A stretch of 29,767 bases of DNA, taken from NCBI GenBank assembly GCA_024233625.1, contig JACKPJ010000010.1, positions 1 to 29,767 on the forward strand. The letters are read 5' to 3'. The stretch comes from Deltaproteobacteria bacterium. GTDB taxonomy: Bacteria; UBA10199; DSSB01. Under the pieces are notes generated by a model. The model saw only the letters and a list, made by a program, of their open reading frames with translations, was not told the DNA's origin and did not search any database. Positions 1 through 8,521 of this stretch are shown here, piece after piece; position 1 is the stretch's first letter; every line of letters starts with the position of its first letter. The translations under genes were made by a program, and so were the position numbers.

Positions 1-1362
1 GCCGATCAAGCTATGGCACTATGTGAGGCAGAGGGTTTTAAACTAAAGTCTGTTTTAGTGTTTAAACGTACCGGTCAAAAGATAAATATGCAAACTGGGC
101 GTGATTACGATTGGGAATCTGTGGTTTCAATTCAAGAAAAAACTTGCAGCCCAGAAGTCATGGATGCTGAGGATCCTTTATTTATTTTATACACGAGCGG
201 TTCAACGGGTCGGCCCAAAGGAGTGATGCATACGACTGCAGGTTATATGGTTTATGCTGCGACAACGTTTAAATATATTTTTGCTTACCAACCTGAGGAA
301 ATCTTTTGGTGTACGGCAGATATTGGTTGGATAACTGGTCATAGTTATATTGTTTATGGTCCTTTGTTAAATGTTGCAACCACATTGATGTTTGAAGGAA
401 TCCCGACTTATCCCAAGCCTGATCGCTTCTGGGATATGGTTAAGCGGCATCAAGTCAATACCTTTTATACAGCTCCCACAGCGATACGTGCTTTAATGCG
501 TCAGGGAGATCAGTGGGTAGAAAAGCATGACTTGAGTAGTTTAAAACTGCTTGGTACAGTCGGAGAACCGATCAATCCGGAAGCTTGGATGTGGTATTAT
601 CAAAAAATAGGTCAAGAGCGTTGTCCGATTATTGATACTTGGTGGCAGACCGAAACTGGTGGTATTATGATGACGACTTTACCGGGTGCTATGCCGATGA
701 AACCGAGTGCGGCAGGCCGTCCTTTTTTTGGAGTCAAGCCGGCTATTCTTAACGAAAAAGGGGAGCCTTGTGAACTTCATGAAGGGGGCTACTTTGTGAT
801 TCAAGCTTCATGGCCAGCGATTAGCCGAGGTGTTTATCGGCAGCCTAATCGGCTTAAAGAAACTTATTTTTCCCGTTTTCCTAAAACATATTTAAGTGGA
901 GATGGAGCTTATCAAGATGAGGATGGAGATTATTGGTTTTTAGGCCGTTTAGATGATGTGCTCAATGTTTCAGGTCATCGTATGGGAACTGCAGAACTGG
1001 AAAGCGCTCTCGTCAAACATGATAAAATTGTAGAGGCAGCTGTGGTGGGTTTTCCTCACGAGGTCAAAGGTCAAGGAATTTTTGCATTTGTGACTCTGCA
1101 GGATGGAGTCGAAGAATCCCGTAATTTAAGGCGAGAGATTATTCAGCATATCACCAAAGAGATTGGTCCTATTGCAAAACCCGATCATTTAGTTTTTACA
1201 CAAGCTTTGCCTAAGACACGTAGCGGTAAAATTATGCGTCGGATTTTAAAAAAGTTAGCTGCTGGTGAAACCAAAAATTTGGGCGACACGAGTACTTTAG
1301 CGGATACCCAAGTAGTTGAGCAATTATTAGAAAAGGTTCATCAGGAAGAAATTCATGAATAA
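1..1362 (+). CDS. acs: Acetyl-CoA synthetase (AMP-forming), 5'-truncated by window edge
   Basis: This enzyme activates acetate with ATP to acetyl-AMP and then forms acetyl-CoA. The frame is open from base 1 (Ala-Asp-Gln-Ala before the first ATG at 13), so the true start lies outside the window; about 453 residues remain of a family usually near 650. Visible ANL-superfamily motifs are the phosphate-binding loop YTSGSTGRPKGV (about 190-225), DTWWQTETGG (about 634-663), the hinge region GRLDDVLNVSGHRMG (about 943-987) and the C-terminal KTRSGKIMRR (about 1213-1242), whose lysine is the catalytic and acetylation-regulated residue of Acs. All core motifs are intact, so the gene looks functional. 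It overlaps the next gene by 8 bases, suggesting one transcript. Propionyl-CoA synthetase is a less likely alternative, because the tryptophan-rich acetate-pocket segment matches Acs. Confidence 0.95.
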   Translation, partial: ADQAMALCEAEGFKLKSVLVFKRTGQKINMQTGRDYDWESVVSIQEKTCSPEVMDAEDPLFILYTSGSTGRPKGVMHTTAGYMVYAATTFKYIFAYQPEEIFWCTADIGWITGHSYIVYGPLLNVATTLMFEGIPTYPKPDRFWDMVKRHQVNTFYTAPTAIRALMRQGDQWVEKHDLSSLKLLGTVGEPINPEAWMWYYQKIGQERCPIIDTWWQTETGGIMMTTLPGAMPMKPSAAGRPFFGVKPAILNEKGEPCELHEGGYFVIQASWPAISRGVYRQPNRLKETYFSRFPKTYLSGDGAYQDEDGDYWFLGRLDDVLNVSGHRMGTAELESALVKHDKIVEAAVVGFPHEVKGQGIFAFVTLQDGVEESRNLRREIIQHITKEIGPIAKPDHLVFTQALPKTRSGKIMRRILKKLAAGETKNLGDTSTLADTQVVEQLLEKVHQEEIHE

Positions 1363-3382
1363 CAAGCAAAATCAACTCTCTAAAGAAAAATCTCCTTATC
1401 TTTTGCAACATCAAAATAATCCAGTATTTTGGTATCCATGGGGAGATGAAGCCTTTGCATTGGCGAAACAAGAAAATAAACCGATTTTTTTGAGTGTGGG
1501 TTATTCGACCTGTCATTGGTGTCATGTAATGGCACACCAGTCTTTTGAGGATCAAGCAGTCGCCGATTTTCTTAATGAACATTTCATTTCAATTAAACTC
1601 GATCGTGAAGAGAGACCCGATGTAGATGAAATATATATGTCCGCTTTACATCTTATGGGGCAACGTGGCGGCTGGCCTTTGAGTATGTTTTTGACTCCAG
1701 ACTTAAAGCCTTTTTATGGAGGAACTTATTGGCCTAAGGAAAATTTTTTATATATTCTGCAGCAAATCGTCCAGCTTTGGCAAAAAGAGCCTCAAAAAGC
1801 GTTGGAGTCAAGTGCTGGTTTAGTTGACCATTTAAAAGAGCATAAAACGACAAATGGAGTAGATACTCCTTTAGATAACTCTTTATTTCAGAAGTTTTTT
1901 GATCAATCCGTACAAAGTTTTGATCCCTATTGGGGTGGCTTTGGCAGTGCGCCGAAGTTTCCGCATGCTCAACAAATTGCCATGCTCTTACGTATTTATC
2001 GGCGCTCACAAAATTTACAAGCGTTACATATGGCTGAGTTTAGTCTGGATAAAATGGCTCGCGGTGGGCTTTATGATCATATGGGAGGAGGCTTTACTCG
2101 TTATTCCACAGACGAAAAATGGCGCATTCCTCACTTTGAAAAGATGCTCTATGATAACGCTTTATTGGTTCCCGCCTATTTAGAAGCATTTCAAGCGACG
2201 CAAAAGTCGATGTTTGCGCGAGTGGCTTCCGAAACTCTAAATTATGTTATAGAGGTCATGCAAAGTCCAGAAGGAGCCTTTTATTCTGCGCAAGATGCGG
2301 ATAGTGAAGGTGAAGAAGGTAAGTATTATGTGTGGACTTTGGGTGAGTTGAAAGATATTTTAAGTGAAGAAGAACTTGAGAGCTTGAGTCAAGTTTATCC
2401 TGTGACTGAATCAGGTAACTTTGAACATCAAACGAATCATTTCTATCTTGCAGCTGATTTGCCATGGGAAGTCAAAGACCAAGAACTCATTCAATCTGCT
2501 AGAAAAAAGCTTCTTCATGCCCGTTCTCAGCGTATTCCTCCTCACCTTGATGATAAGGTTCTTAGCTCATGGAACGGTTTGATGATCCGAGCAATGGCAT
2601 TAGCTTATCAAATTTTGGGGGAAGAAAAATATCTTCAAGCAGCCCATGCTGCTGCTGGTTTTATCAAAAAAAATCTTTGGAGAGACTCCACGCTTTATGC
2701 GCGTTATCGTGAAGGTGACGTGCGTTTTATTGGCAGGTCCGAAGATTATGCTTACTTAATTCAAGGTTTAATCGATTTGTATCAATGTGATTTTAAACCC
2801 GAGATTCTACAGTGGGCATTGGAGTTACAAGAGTCCCAAAATAAAAAATTTTGGGATGAAAAAAAGACTGCTTATTTTTTTACAGAAGCAAACCAAGTTG
2901 ACCTTTTATTCCGCACTCAAGAGGGTATGGATGGAGCTTTACCCAGTCCCAATGGAGTGAGCGCCCTTAATTTATTGCGCTTGAGTAGTTTAACACTGGA
3001 TCAGAGCTATCGCAAAAAAGCTCAGGAGATATTTTCTTGTTTTAGTCAGTTGCTTAAGGAATATCCTCATGTCTTTTCGCAAATGATGATTGCTTGGGAT
3101 TATTTCTCGGATAGCTCGAAAGAACTTGCCATTTCGACTGCAAATGAAGACGAGGGTGTTGGGGAGTTTTTGAAGAAATTGCGTCAACACTTTCAGCCTA
3201 ATCTAGTATTAGCTTTAGGAACTTCTCATACAAAAGTTGATTTTCCTATGCTTTTAAAAGATCGCATGGCTGATGAAACGGCCTTTTATGTTTGTGAAAA
3301 TAAGACTTGTCATCAAGCCACGAACGATCCTCAGCTTGCTTTAAAGCAGGCGTTGACTTATAAGAGTTATGAAATAAGCTAA
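1355..3382 (+). CDS. YyaL/DUF255 family thioredoxin-fold protein (SSP411-like)
   Basis: The 675-residue protein belongs to the DUF255/YyaL family (related to human SPATA20): an N-terminal thioredoxin-like domain (about residues 5-165) followed by an (alpha/alpha)6 glycosidase-like barrel. The N-terminus carries the family signature KSPYLLQH, the NPVFWYPWGDEA segment and a CHWC redox-type motif (Cys53 and Cys56). The barrel region shows APKFPH and HFEKMLYDNA, both typical of the family, and ends near the usual length. No signal peptide is seen, so it should be cytoplasmic. Its reaction is not established; a redox or sugar-related role is inferred from the folds only. The start at 1355 lies within the end of acs with an AGGAAG ribosome site about 6 bases upstream, implying translational coupling. 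Confidence 0.9.
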   Translation: MNNKQNQLSKEKSPYLLQHQNNPVFWYPWGDEAFALAKQENKPIFLSVGYSTCHWCHVMAHQSFEDQAVADFLNEHFISIKLDREERPDVDEIYMSALHLMGQRGGWPLSMFLTPDLKPFYGGTYWPKENFLYILQQIVQLWQKEPQKALESSAGLVDHLKEHKTTNGVDTPLDNSLFQKFFDQSVQSFDPYWGGFGSAPKFPHAQQIAMLLRIYRRSQNLQALHMAEFSLDKMARGGLYDHMGGGFTRYSTDEKWRIPHFEKMLYDNALLVPAYLEAFQATQKSMFARVASETLNYVIEVMQSPEGAFYSAQDADSEGEEGKYYVWTLGELKDILSEEELESLSQVYPVTESGNFEHQTNHFYLAADLPWEVKDQELIQSARKKLLHARSQRIPPHLDDKVLSSWNGLMIRAMALAYQILGEEKYLQAAHAAAGFIKKNLWRDSTLYARYREGDVRFIGRSEDYAYLIQGLIDLYQCDFKPEILQWALELQESQNKKFWDEKKTAYFFTEANQVDLLFRTQEGMDGALPSPNGVSALNLLRLSSLTLDQSYRKKAQEIFSCFSQLLKEYPHVFSQMMIAWDYFSDSSKELAISTANEDEGVGEFLKKLRQHFQPNLVLALGTSHTKVDFPMLLKDRMADETAFYVCENKTCHQATNDPQLALKQALTYKSYEIS

Positions 3383-3417
3383 ATTCCTCAGAATAGATCT
3401 TCATAATTAATAAACTT

Positions 3418-3882
3418 ATGCTTAACATTGTACTCCATCAACCGCAAATACCTCCCAATACTGGAAATATCGCTCGTTTATGCGTTGCGACAAAGATGAC
3501 TCTTCATTTGGTGCATCCTTTAGGCTTTCGTCTTGATGATTCAACTCTAAAGCGCGCAGGTTTAGACTATTGGAAAGATCTTACTTGGCATCAGTATTTT
3601 TCTTGGGAAGATTTTTTAATAGAGCATGCAAAGGGAAACTTTTACTATTATTCCAAGAAGTTTGATCAGCCTTATACTCAAGCTAATTACCAAAAAGGTG
3701 ACTATTTAGTTTTTGGTTCCGAAACCAAGGGTTTGCCAGAAACTCTATTGCAAGAAAATTCCTCTAAGGTATATACGATTCCTATGTGGGGCCCGACACG
3801 TAGTTTGAATCTAGCGACATCTGTAGGTATTGTGAGCTATGAGGCTTTGCGCCAAGTTACTTTAGATTTTGAAAAAATTTAA
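3418..3882 (+). CDS. trmL: tRNA (cytidine/uridine-34 2'-O)-methyltransferase TrmL
   Basis: TrmL is a SPOUT-class enzyme that uses S-adenosylmethionine to methylate the ribose of the wobble base 34 in certain leucine tRNAs. The 154-residue length is typical. Family motifs are NIVLHQPQIPPNTGNIAR at the N-terminus (residues 3-20), the cofactor-knot segment VFGSETKGLP (98-107) and IPMWGPTRSLNLATSVGIV (121-139), which forms the deep trefoil knot. The RSLN arginine/asparagine residues are present. No clear Shine-Dalgarno precedes the ATG, and 35 bases separate it from the preceding gene. The 3' end overlaps the convergent FHA-like gene by 4 bases. Confidence 0.93.
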   Translation: MLNIVLHQPQIPPNTGNIARLCVATKMTLHLVHPLGFRLDDSTLKRAGLDYWKDLTWHQYFSWEDFLIEHAKGNFYYYSKKFDQPYTQANYQKGDYLVFGSETKGLPETLLQENSSKVYTIPMWGPTRSLNLATSVGIVSYEALRQVTLDFEKI

Positions 3883-4286
3883 GCTGCGGCGCTTTCTTTA
3901 GACATGGCTGGAAGGGGTTTAAGGAGAAGGCTGCCTTTGCGAAAGAGAGCTTGGAAGAGCTGTCCATAAAAACTGACAAAATCTCCATCATGTAGAAAAA
4001 TCACTTGATTGGCTTGTAGATTGCGGCGTGATTGTTTGTGAATAACAAAAGTACAGCCATGAGGAGCTAAATTAGTCATCCAGCAAGAGGAATCATGGTT
4101 AAATAAAAATTCTGCTATAGATTGCGTCTTAATACTTTGCTGATTATTTGCTTGTTCTGAGAGGAAGTTAAGCAAAGCAGTTGGTTGCTCTTCTTGAAAT
4201 CGCAAGTTAAGGGCAGCATTTTTTGTATGATTACTCAAAAAATAAGTATTTTCAGAACTTGATGAATGTGCATTTTCCATATTCAT
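3879..4286 (-). CDS. Small FHA-like protein, hypothetical
   Basis: This 135-residue protein is not confidently assigned. Its second half (about residues 55-125) has the beta-strand rhythm and spacing of the C-terminal half of a forkhead-associated or PilZ-size beta-sandwich: a tryptophan-containing strand, a short turn, a basic loop, then LHDGDFVSFYGQLFQALF, where GD followed by a short strand is typical of FHA domains. The classical N-terminal FHA strands with GR and SxxH are not obvious, so phosphothreonine binding cannot be claimed. There is no signal peptide or membrane segment. It starts ATG-AAT-ATG and has no clear ribosome site. It lies on the same strand as the lytic transglycosylase, 370 bases downstream of it. 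Confidence 0.5.
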   Translation of the reverse strand: MNMENAHSSSSENTYFLSNHTKNAALNLRFQEEQPTALLNFLSEQANNQQSIKTQSIAEFLFNHDSSCWMTNLAPHGCTFVIHKQSRRNLQANQVIFLHDGDFVSFYGQLFQALFRKGSLLLKPLPAMSKESAAA

Positions 4287-4656
4287 TAATGTGGCTTACT
4301 TAACCACTCTCAATCTAATAGTTTGTTATTTTAGGATACATATTTCATTTTATGAATCCTGCTATATTTAGTATCGGTGTTAATTATGACATGTTGCGTA
4401 AAAAGTGCAAAAAAAAAATATTTTTTTTTGTGGGTCTGAAAACTGCAAATATTTCTACTTATTGATAATGTTAAAAAAGGAAGTGATTTCAGTGTGTTGA
4501 GTTTTTAATGTTAGATGAACTCATAATTATTAAGTGGAATAAATATTAGGTGAGATTTTTTTGTAAGTGTTGGGAAAATATATTTAAGAACTATAATATT
4601 TATTTAGAAAAAATATTTCAAAAATAATAACTAAGAAGTCAAATTTAATGATTAAC
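4287..4656. other. A+T-rich spacer between two minus-strand genes
   Basis: This 370-base stretch has no credible ORF on either strand. It holds a run of ten A, then TA, then nine T (4409-4429), a self-complementary block likely to be intrinsically bent or to act as a weak terminator for the minus-strand lytic transglycosylase gene upstream. The promoter of the FHA-like gene is presumably here, but no good -35/-10 pair stands out. Confidence 0.5.
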
Positions 4657-5421
4657 TTAAGCCATGACAGCGTTTGAAGGAGCTCGAGTGGGGAAGCCTC
4701 CTGCAACCCGGAAACTTTGAGCGTATCCTAAAACTTTAGGAACATAATTTTGAGTTTCTTTAAAGGGGGGGACACCGCCGTGTTTTTGGACATTTCCCGG
4801 GCCAGCATTGTAAGCGGCAACTGCATGGTCTACACGGCCAAATTTATTGATCATTTGACGGATATATTTGGCACCTCCATCAATGTTTTGAGCTGGATCA
4901 TAAGGGGATGCTACGCCTAATTGTTGAGCAGTGCCAGGCATTAATTGCATTAAGCCCATTGCTCCACAATGACTGCGGGCACGCATATTGCCCCGTGATT
5001 CTTGCCAAATGATGCCTGCAATAAGTTCTTCTGGTAAATTATATCGCGCTGCTGCAGCTTTAATATGCCCCTCATACTGACTAAGTTTGTTTAACATCCG
5101 ATTGCTGCCGCTGCCTGCATTGGGGAGGGGCATGGGAGGCATTGTGGTCCCAAGTTGTTGTTCTTGCGGAGTTTCATAGCTATTGCCAATGCTTGAGCCT
5201 TCTTTAGTTTCTAAAGCGGCTTTTTGGCCTAACACTTCGTAATTATTTTGGTTTATATTATCATTTTCGGAGAAAATGCCTGATTTATCTTGCTTTGAGA
5301 GGCTTTTGCTAAAATCAGAGTTCTTACTGACTTTTGCTTTATGATCCTCATCATTGCGACGTCGATAGTCTGTGTATTTATTTCTGAATCGATTACTACG
5401 AATGGCGGATGTTTCTGACAT
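4657..5421 (-). CDS. SLT-type lytic transglycosylase without signal peptide
   Basis: The 254-residue protein has a C-terminal SLT (goose-lysozyme-like, family 1) catalytic domain at about residues 112-240, which cleaves the MurNAc-GlcNAc bond of peptidoglycan to a 1,6-anhydro product. Catalytic Glu141 sits in IIWQESRG; GAMGLMQLMPGTA (153-165), AYNAGPGNV (203-211) and NYVPKVL (225-231) complete the family pattern. Residues 1-110 are polar, low-complexity and probably disordered, ending in a Pro/Met-rich linker. No signal peptide or lipobox is present, unlike the housekeeping Slt or Mlt enzymes, so it may be exported by a dedicated machine (flagellar or type III-like) or released otherwise; that is inference. 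No strong ribosome site precedes the ATG. Confidence 0.88.
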   Translation of the reverse strand: MSETSAIRSNRFRNKYTDYRRRNDEDHKAKVSKNSDFSKSLSKQDKSGIFSENDNINQNNYEVLGQKAALETKEGSSIGNSYETPQEQQLGTTMPPMPLPNAGSGSNRMLNKLSQYEGHIKAAAARYNLPEELIAGIIWQESRGNMRARSHCGAMGLMQLMPGTAQQLGVASPYDPAQNIDGGAKYIRQMINKFGRVDHAVAAYNAGPGNVQKHGGVPPFKETQNYVPKVLGYAQSFRVAGGFPTRAPSNAVMA

Positions 5422-5477
5422 AATAAAATTACACTCTCTGAAATTTAACCAATTTTATTAATAATTATATCTAACTT

Positions 5478-5505
5478 TCTGAAATATAATGTTTTATATT
5501 TCAGA
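5478..5505. repeat. Perfect 12-bp inverted repeat
   Basis: TCTGAAATATAA at 5478-5489 is followed, after a 4-base loop, by its exact complement TTATATTTCAGA at 5494-5505. It lies between two divergent genes, so it terminates neither; no T-run follows on the plus strand. An operator for a dimeric regulator or a structured 5' leader is possible, by inference from position only. Confidence 0.6.
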
Positions 5506-5676
5506 TCGTTAAATCAAATTCTTACATAAATAAATATCGTCATTTAGGTAGAGTAAAGTTGCGTTTTATAGTCATTTTTTTGTCTATTTTCTATCTGTTA
5601 TTAATTGCTCTTTCTAAGATAAAATAAATATTTTTAAAATACTTTAATCAATAGATTAAATGTTAAAAAAGAACCC

Positions 5677-5705
5677 TTGCTTTATTAAAAAGCTCTGCCT
5701 AGGTT
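5677..5705 (+). promoter_or_regulatory. Possible promoter for yjbQ
   Basis: TTGCTT (5677-5682) and TAGGTT (5700-5705) are 17 bases apart. The -10 match is weak. If used, transcription would begin at or near the ATG at 5712, giving a leaderless mRNA, which fits the absence of a Shine-Dalgarno there. Confidence 0.25.
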
Positions 5706-5711
5706 TTTAAT

Positions 5712-6140
5712 ATGGTGATATTTTTAAGAGATTATTATGTCAATACATCTGCCAAGCCGGATATTTTATTGATTACTCATGATGTGAAAAGGGCCTTACG
5801 TGAGTCGGATGTACAAAATGGAGTTATTAATATTTTAATTCCGGGAGCAACTGGTGGAGTGACTTTACTTGAAGCAGATCCTAAGATTCATGAGGAGTTT
5901 CGAGATTGGGTACTCAATCAAATCCCCGAAAGCCCCGGAAAGCGTCCTAGTCGTCGATCAGGCGCGGGGAAGAATTCTGCTCATTTGCAAGCAGCCGTTG
6001 TGGGGCCTCATTTAAGTCTTCCAGTTCAGGATGGACGTTTAATGATAGGGCATTGGCAAGAGGTGATTCTTTTTGATTTTGATGATAGAATAGGGCGTCG
6101 GGAAATACGTATCCAAGTTATTGGAGAAGGTGCAAAATAA
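5712..6140 (+). CDS. YjbQ family protein (UPF0047)
   Basis: The 142-residue protein matches the YjbQ/UPF0047 family, small trimeric beta-sandwich proteins; some members have weak thiamine-phosphate synthase activity, but the true role is unsettled. Family features are the early segment ITHDVKRAL (21-29), GATGGVTLLEADP (45-57), NSAHLQAAVVGP (88-99) with the conserved His91, the LPVQDGRL segment, and GHWQEVILFDFD (113-124), corresponding to the GTWQ signature; here His replaces the usual Thr. His23 and His91 may be ligand or metal residues. No ribosome site precedes the ATG. The gene ends 27 bases before pgpH and occupies the place where many bacteria carry phoH. Confidence 0.82.
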   Translation: MVIFLRDYYVNTSAKPDILLITHDVKRALRESDVQNGVINILIPGATGGVTLLEADPKIHEEFRDWVLNQIPESPGKRPSRRSGAGKNSAHLQAAVVGPHLSLPVQDGRLMIGHWQEVILFDFDDRIGRREIRIQVIGEGAK

Positions 6141-6167
6141 ATTTTTAGGCCCTTAGAGGTTATCGTT

Positions 6168-8516
6168 ATGAATAAAAGTCATCAGCAAAGTTTAAAAAGT
6201 ATTTTAGGTGATTTTAAGAAATCCGATTTTTCTTCGTGGAAAAATTTTCGTCAATCAGCTTTTTTTGGATGGTTTGTTTTTTTGCTTTTCTTAGTGATGA
6301 TTTCTTTAATTCTCTCCTTCCGAATTGATACCTTGCCCTCAGATATACAGCTTGGTCGTAAAGTGGAGAACGATATCAGGGCTGATGAAGACTATGTGGT
6401 AGTTGATCAAGAAAAGACCTTACAAGAAAAGCAAAAAGCAGCAAATAGTGTTTCTCCAATTTTTGATTATGATCCGAGTATCGTTAAACTTATTGATCAA
6501 AAAATAGCCAAAACTTTTGTGATGGCTCGGACTGCTTTGGCAGAGTTTGAAACTCCAGAAAAAATTCGTAATACCCTTAATCATAGTTTGGGTGTGATGC
6601 CTTCTGCAAATTTGCTCAATAGTTTAATTAAAGATGGTTTTTCGGGTGAGACTGAAAATGCTATTCGGAGTCTTTTTGATATAACGATGTCGCAGCGTAT
6701 TGTCTCAATTGGGAGTGACCTGCCACAAACCCCTGAACAAGAAGTCATTATTCGGCGTCTAGGACAGTTTGATTCTGAACTTGTAGAAGGTGAAGATGAA
6801 GGCCCTTCGGTGCTTAAAACACGACAGGAAGCCGTGAGTCAGCTCGAAACGGTTGCAGAACAGGAATTTTCGGGACTTAACCTTTCCTTGTCCCCAGCAC
6901 AAATTGCCGAATTTGTCAGCCCTTTAGTGCAGCCTAATACAAAGTACAATCACAATGATACACAAGCGAAACGTCAGCAAGCCAGGGAAGATGAAGCGGA
7001 AATATTTTATCATTTTAAAAGAGGAGATCTGATTGTTCGAGGAGGGGAGTCACTGAAGGAGAAAGATATTAAAATATTACAGGCGATTCGTAAGCAAAAG
7101 AGTGATGCACGTTACATGGTAAAGTTTGTCGGTATCATTATGTTCGTCGCCATGATGTTACTTTTGGTTTATACATTTTCTCGTCGCTACATTCGAAAAT
7201 TTTCTCCTTCTCGTCAAGATCTCTATTTTTTAGGGGGAACTCTTTTTTTAATACTCTTAGGTATCCGTTTGACGGTTCCTATGATTCCGGGCATTCAAGC
7301 TGGTTTTGCAGATGGTCTAATTCCACAAATCTCAACAGATGCATTTTATTATGCCATTCCCGTTGCAGGTGGCGCTATGTTGGTGCGCTATATTCTTAAT
7401 TCTGAGTCGGCAGTGATTTTTGCCTTAGTGATGGGCCTCTTAATTGGCTTATTTCTAGAAGCGAATCTAGATTCAGTTTATTTTGTCATTTCTGGAATTG
7501 CAGGGGCTTCGGTCATTGCTCAAGTGACGAGTCGTACTTCCATTTTAAAGGCGGGGTTGTGGTTAGGCCTGTTAAATGCTTTTTTCATCATTGCAATCGA
7601 ATTAGTGACAGTTGTGAGTGTCACTGCTGACTTCAGTATTGGTGAGATGTTGTTAAGTAGCTTAATGGGTGTTGCCGGAGGCTTGCTTAGTGCAGTTTTT
7701 GTGATGGTGGTGGCTCCAATTGCTGAATTAATTTTTGATTACGTGACGGATATCAAGTTACTCGAGTTGGGAAATCTTAATCATCCTTTGCTGAGAGATA
7801 TGATCGTGAAAGCTCCAGGTACTTATCATCACTCTCAGCTTGTTGCAGTGTTAGCTGAAGCTGCAGCCGCAGAAATTGGAGCCAATCCTCTTTTGGCTCG
7901 AGTGGGAAGTTATTTTCATGACATCGGAAAGATGCGTAAACCAGCTTATTTTATTGAAAATCAACCTAAGGGTGAGAATCGTCACGATAAATTAACTCCA
8001 TCAATGTCCGCTTTGATTATTGCTTCTCACGTTAAAGATGGTATTGAAATGGCGCGAGAATATAAATTACCTCGTCGTATTACAGACTTTATTCCTGAGC
8101 ATCAAGGAACCAAAGTTATTAGTTTTTTCTATAATAAAGCGAAAGAATTGCGTTCTGAAAACGACCCGCCTATAGATGAGAAGCATTACTCATATCCAGG
8201 CCCTCGTCCTCAAACGCGGGAATCAGGCATCGTGTTATTAGCGGATGGTGTTGAAGCAGCGGTACGTTCTTTACCAGAAAAGACTTTGCCAAAAATTCAA
8301 GCGAAGGTGCAGGAAATCATTAGTAAGAACTTCGCTGAGGAACAGCTCGATCAATGCGATTTAACCTTGCGCGACCTTCATGTGATTTCAGATACTTTTA
8401 CTCGTACCTTAGTGGGGATTTATCATCAAAGGATTCAATATCCTGATATGCCTGAAATGCGTTCCAATGTTACACCTATTCAAAAGCGTCTTTCAAAATC
8501 TGTGACAAAGGCTTAA
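6168..8516 (+). CDS. pgpH: 7TM-HD family cyclic-di-AMP phosphodiesterase (PgpH-type)
   Basis: This 782-residue protein has the PgpH/YqfF architecture: a first membrane segment (about 33-51), a roughly 260-residue extracytoplasmic 7TMR-HDED domain, a block of membrane helices (about 318-530) and a cytoplasmic HD hydrolase domain (about 545-725). The HD motif is intact: His554/His555, His584-Asp585 in YFHDIGK, a later ASHVKDG histidine and PEHQGT, the usual Fe/Mn ligands. PgpH members hydrolyse cyclic-di-AMP to pApA, so this protein probably tunes a second messenger tied to osmotic and wall homeostasis; no cyclase gene is visible. AGAGGT lies about 8 bases upstream of the ATG. The gene is followed 5 bases later by ybeY, the classical partner in this locus. 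Confidence 0.92.
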   Translation: MNKSHQQSLKSILGDFKKSDFSSWKNFRQSAFFGWFVFLLFLVMISLILSFRIDTLPSDIQLGRKVENDIRADEDYVVVDQEKTLQEKQKAANSVSPIFDYDPSIVKLIDQKIAKTFVMARTALAEFETPEKIRNTLNHSLGVMPSANLLNSLIKDGFSGETENAIRSLFDITMSQRIVSIGSDLPQTPEQEVIIRRLGQFDSELVEGEDEGPSVLKTRQEAVSQLETVAEQEFSGLNLSLSPAQIAEFVSPLVQPNTKYNHNDTQAKRQQAREDEAEIFYHFKRGDLIVRGGESLKEKDIKILQAIRKQKSDARYMVKFVGIIMFVAMMLLLVYTFSRRYIRKFSPSRQDLYFLGGTLFLILLGIRLTVPMIPGIQAGFADGLIPQISTDAFYYAIPVAGGAMLVRYILNSESAVIFALVMGLLIGLFLEANLDSVYFVISGIAGASVIAQVTSRTSILKAGLWLGLLNAFFIIAIELVTVVSVTADFSIGEMLLSSLMGVAGGLLSAVFVMVVAPIAELIFDYVTDIKLLELGNLNHPLLRDMIVKAPGTYHHSQLVAVLAEAAAAEIGANPLLARVGSYFHDIGKMRKPAYFIENQPKGENRHDKLTPSMSALIIASHVKDGIEMAREYKLPRRITDFIPEHQGTKVISFFYNKAKELRSENDPPIDEKHYSYPGPRPQTRESGIVLLADGVEAAVRSLPEKTLPKIQAKVQEIISKNFAEEQLDQCDLTLRDLHVISDTFTRTLVGIYHQRIQYPDMPEMRSNVTPIQKRLSKSVTKA

Positions 8517-8521
8517 GTGCA

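Larger units (their letters stand above)
5422..5711. other. Divergent intergenic region
   Basis: This 290-base, very A+T-rich region separates the minus-strand lytic transglycosylase from the plus-strand yjbQ. It contains a perfect 12-base inverted repeat (5478-5489 with 5494-5505), listed separately, and a possible promoter close to the yjbQ start. No ORF is supported. Confidence 0.5.

Noticed and set aside
1232..1582. Minus-strand open frame of 116 codons across the acs/YyaL junction
   Set aside because: It lies antisense to two well-supported genes with intact motifs and its translation resembles no family.
4409..4429. Long A-run/T-run palindrome as a regulatory element
   Set aside because: Low-complexity A/T tracts are common in such A+T-rich spacers; kept only as a description of the spacer.
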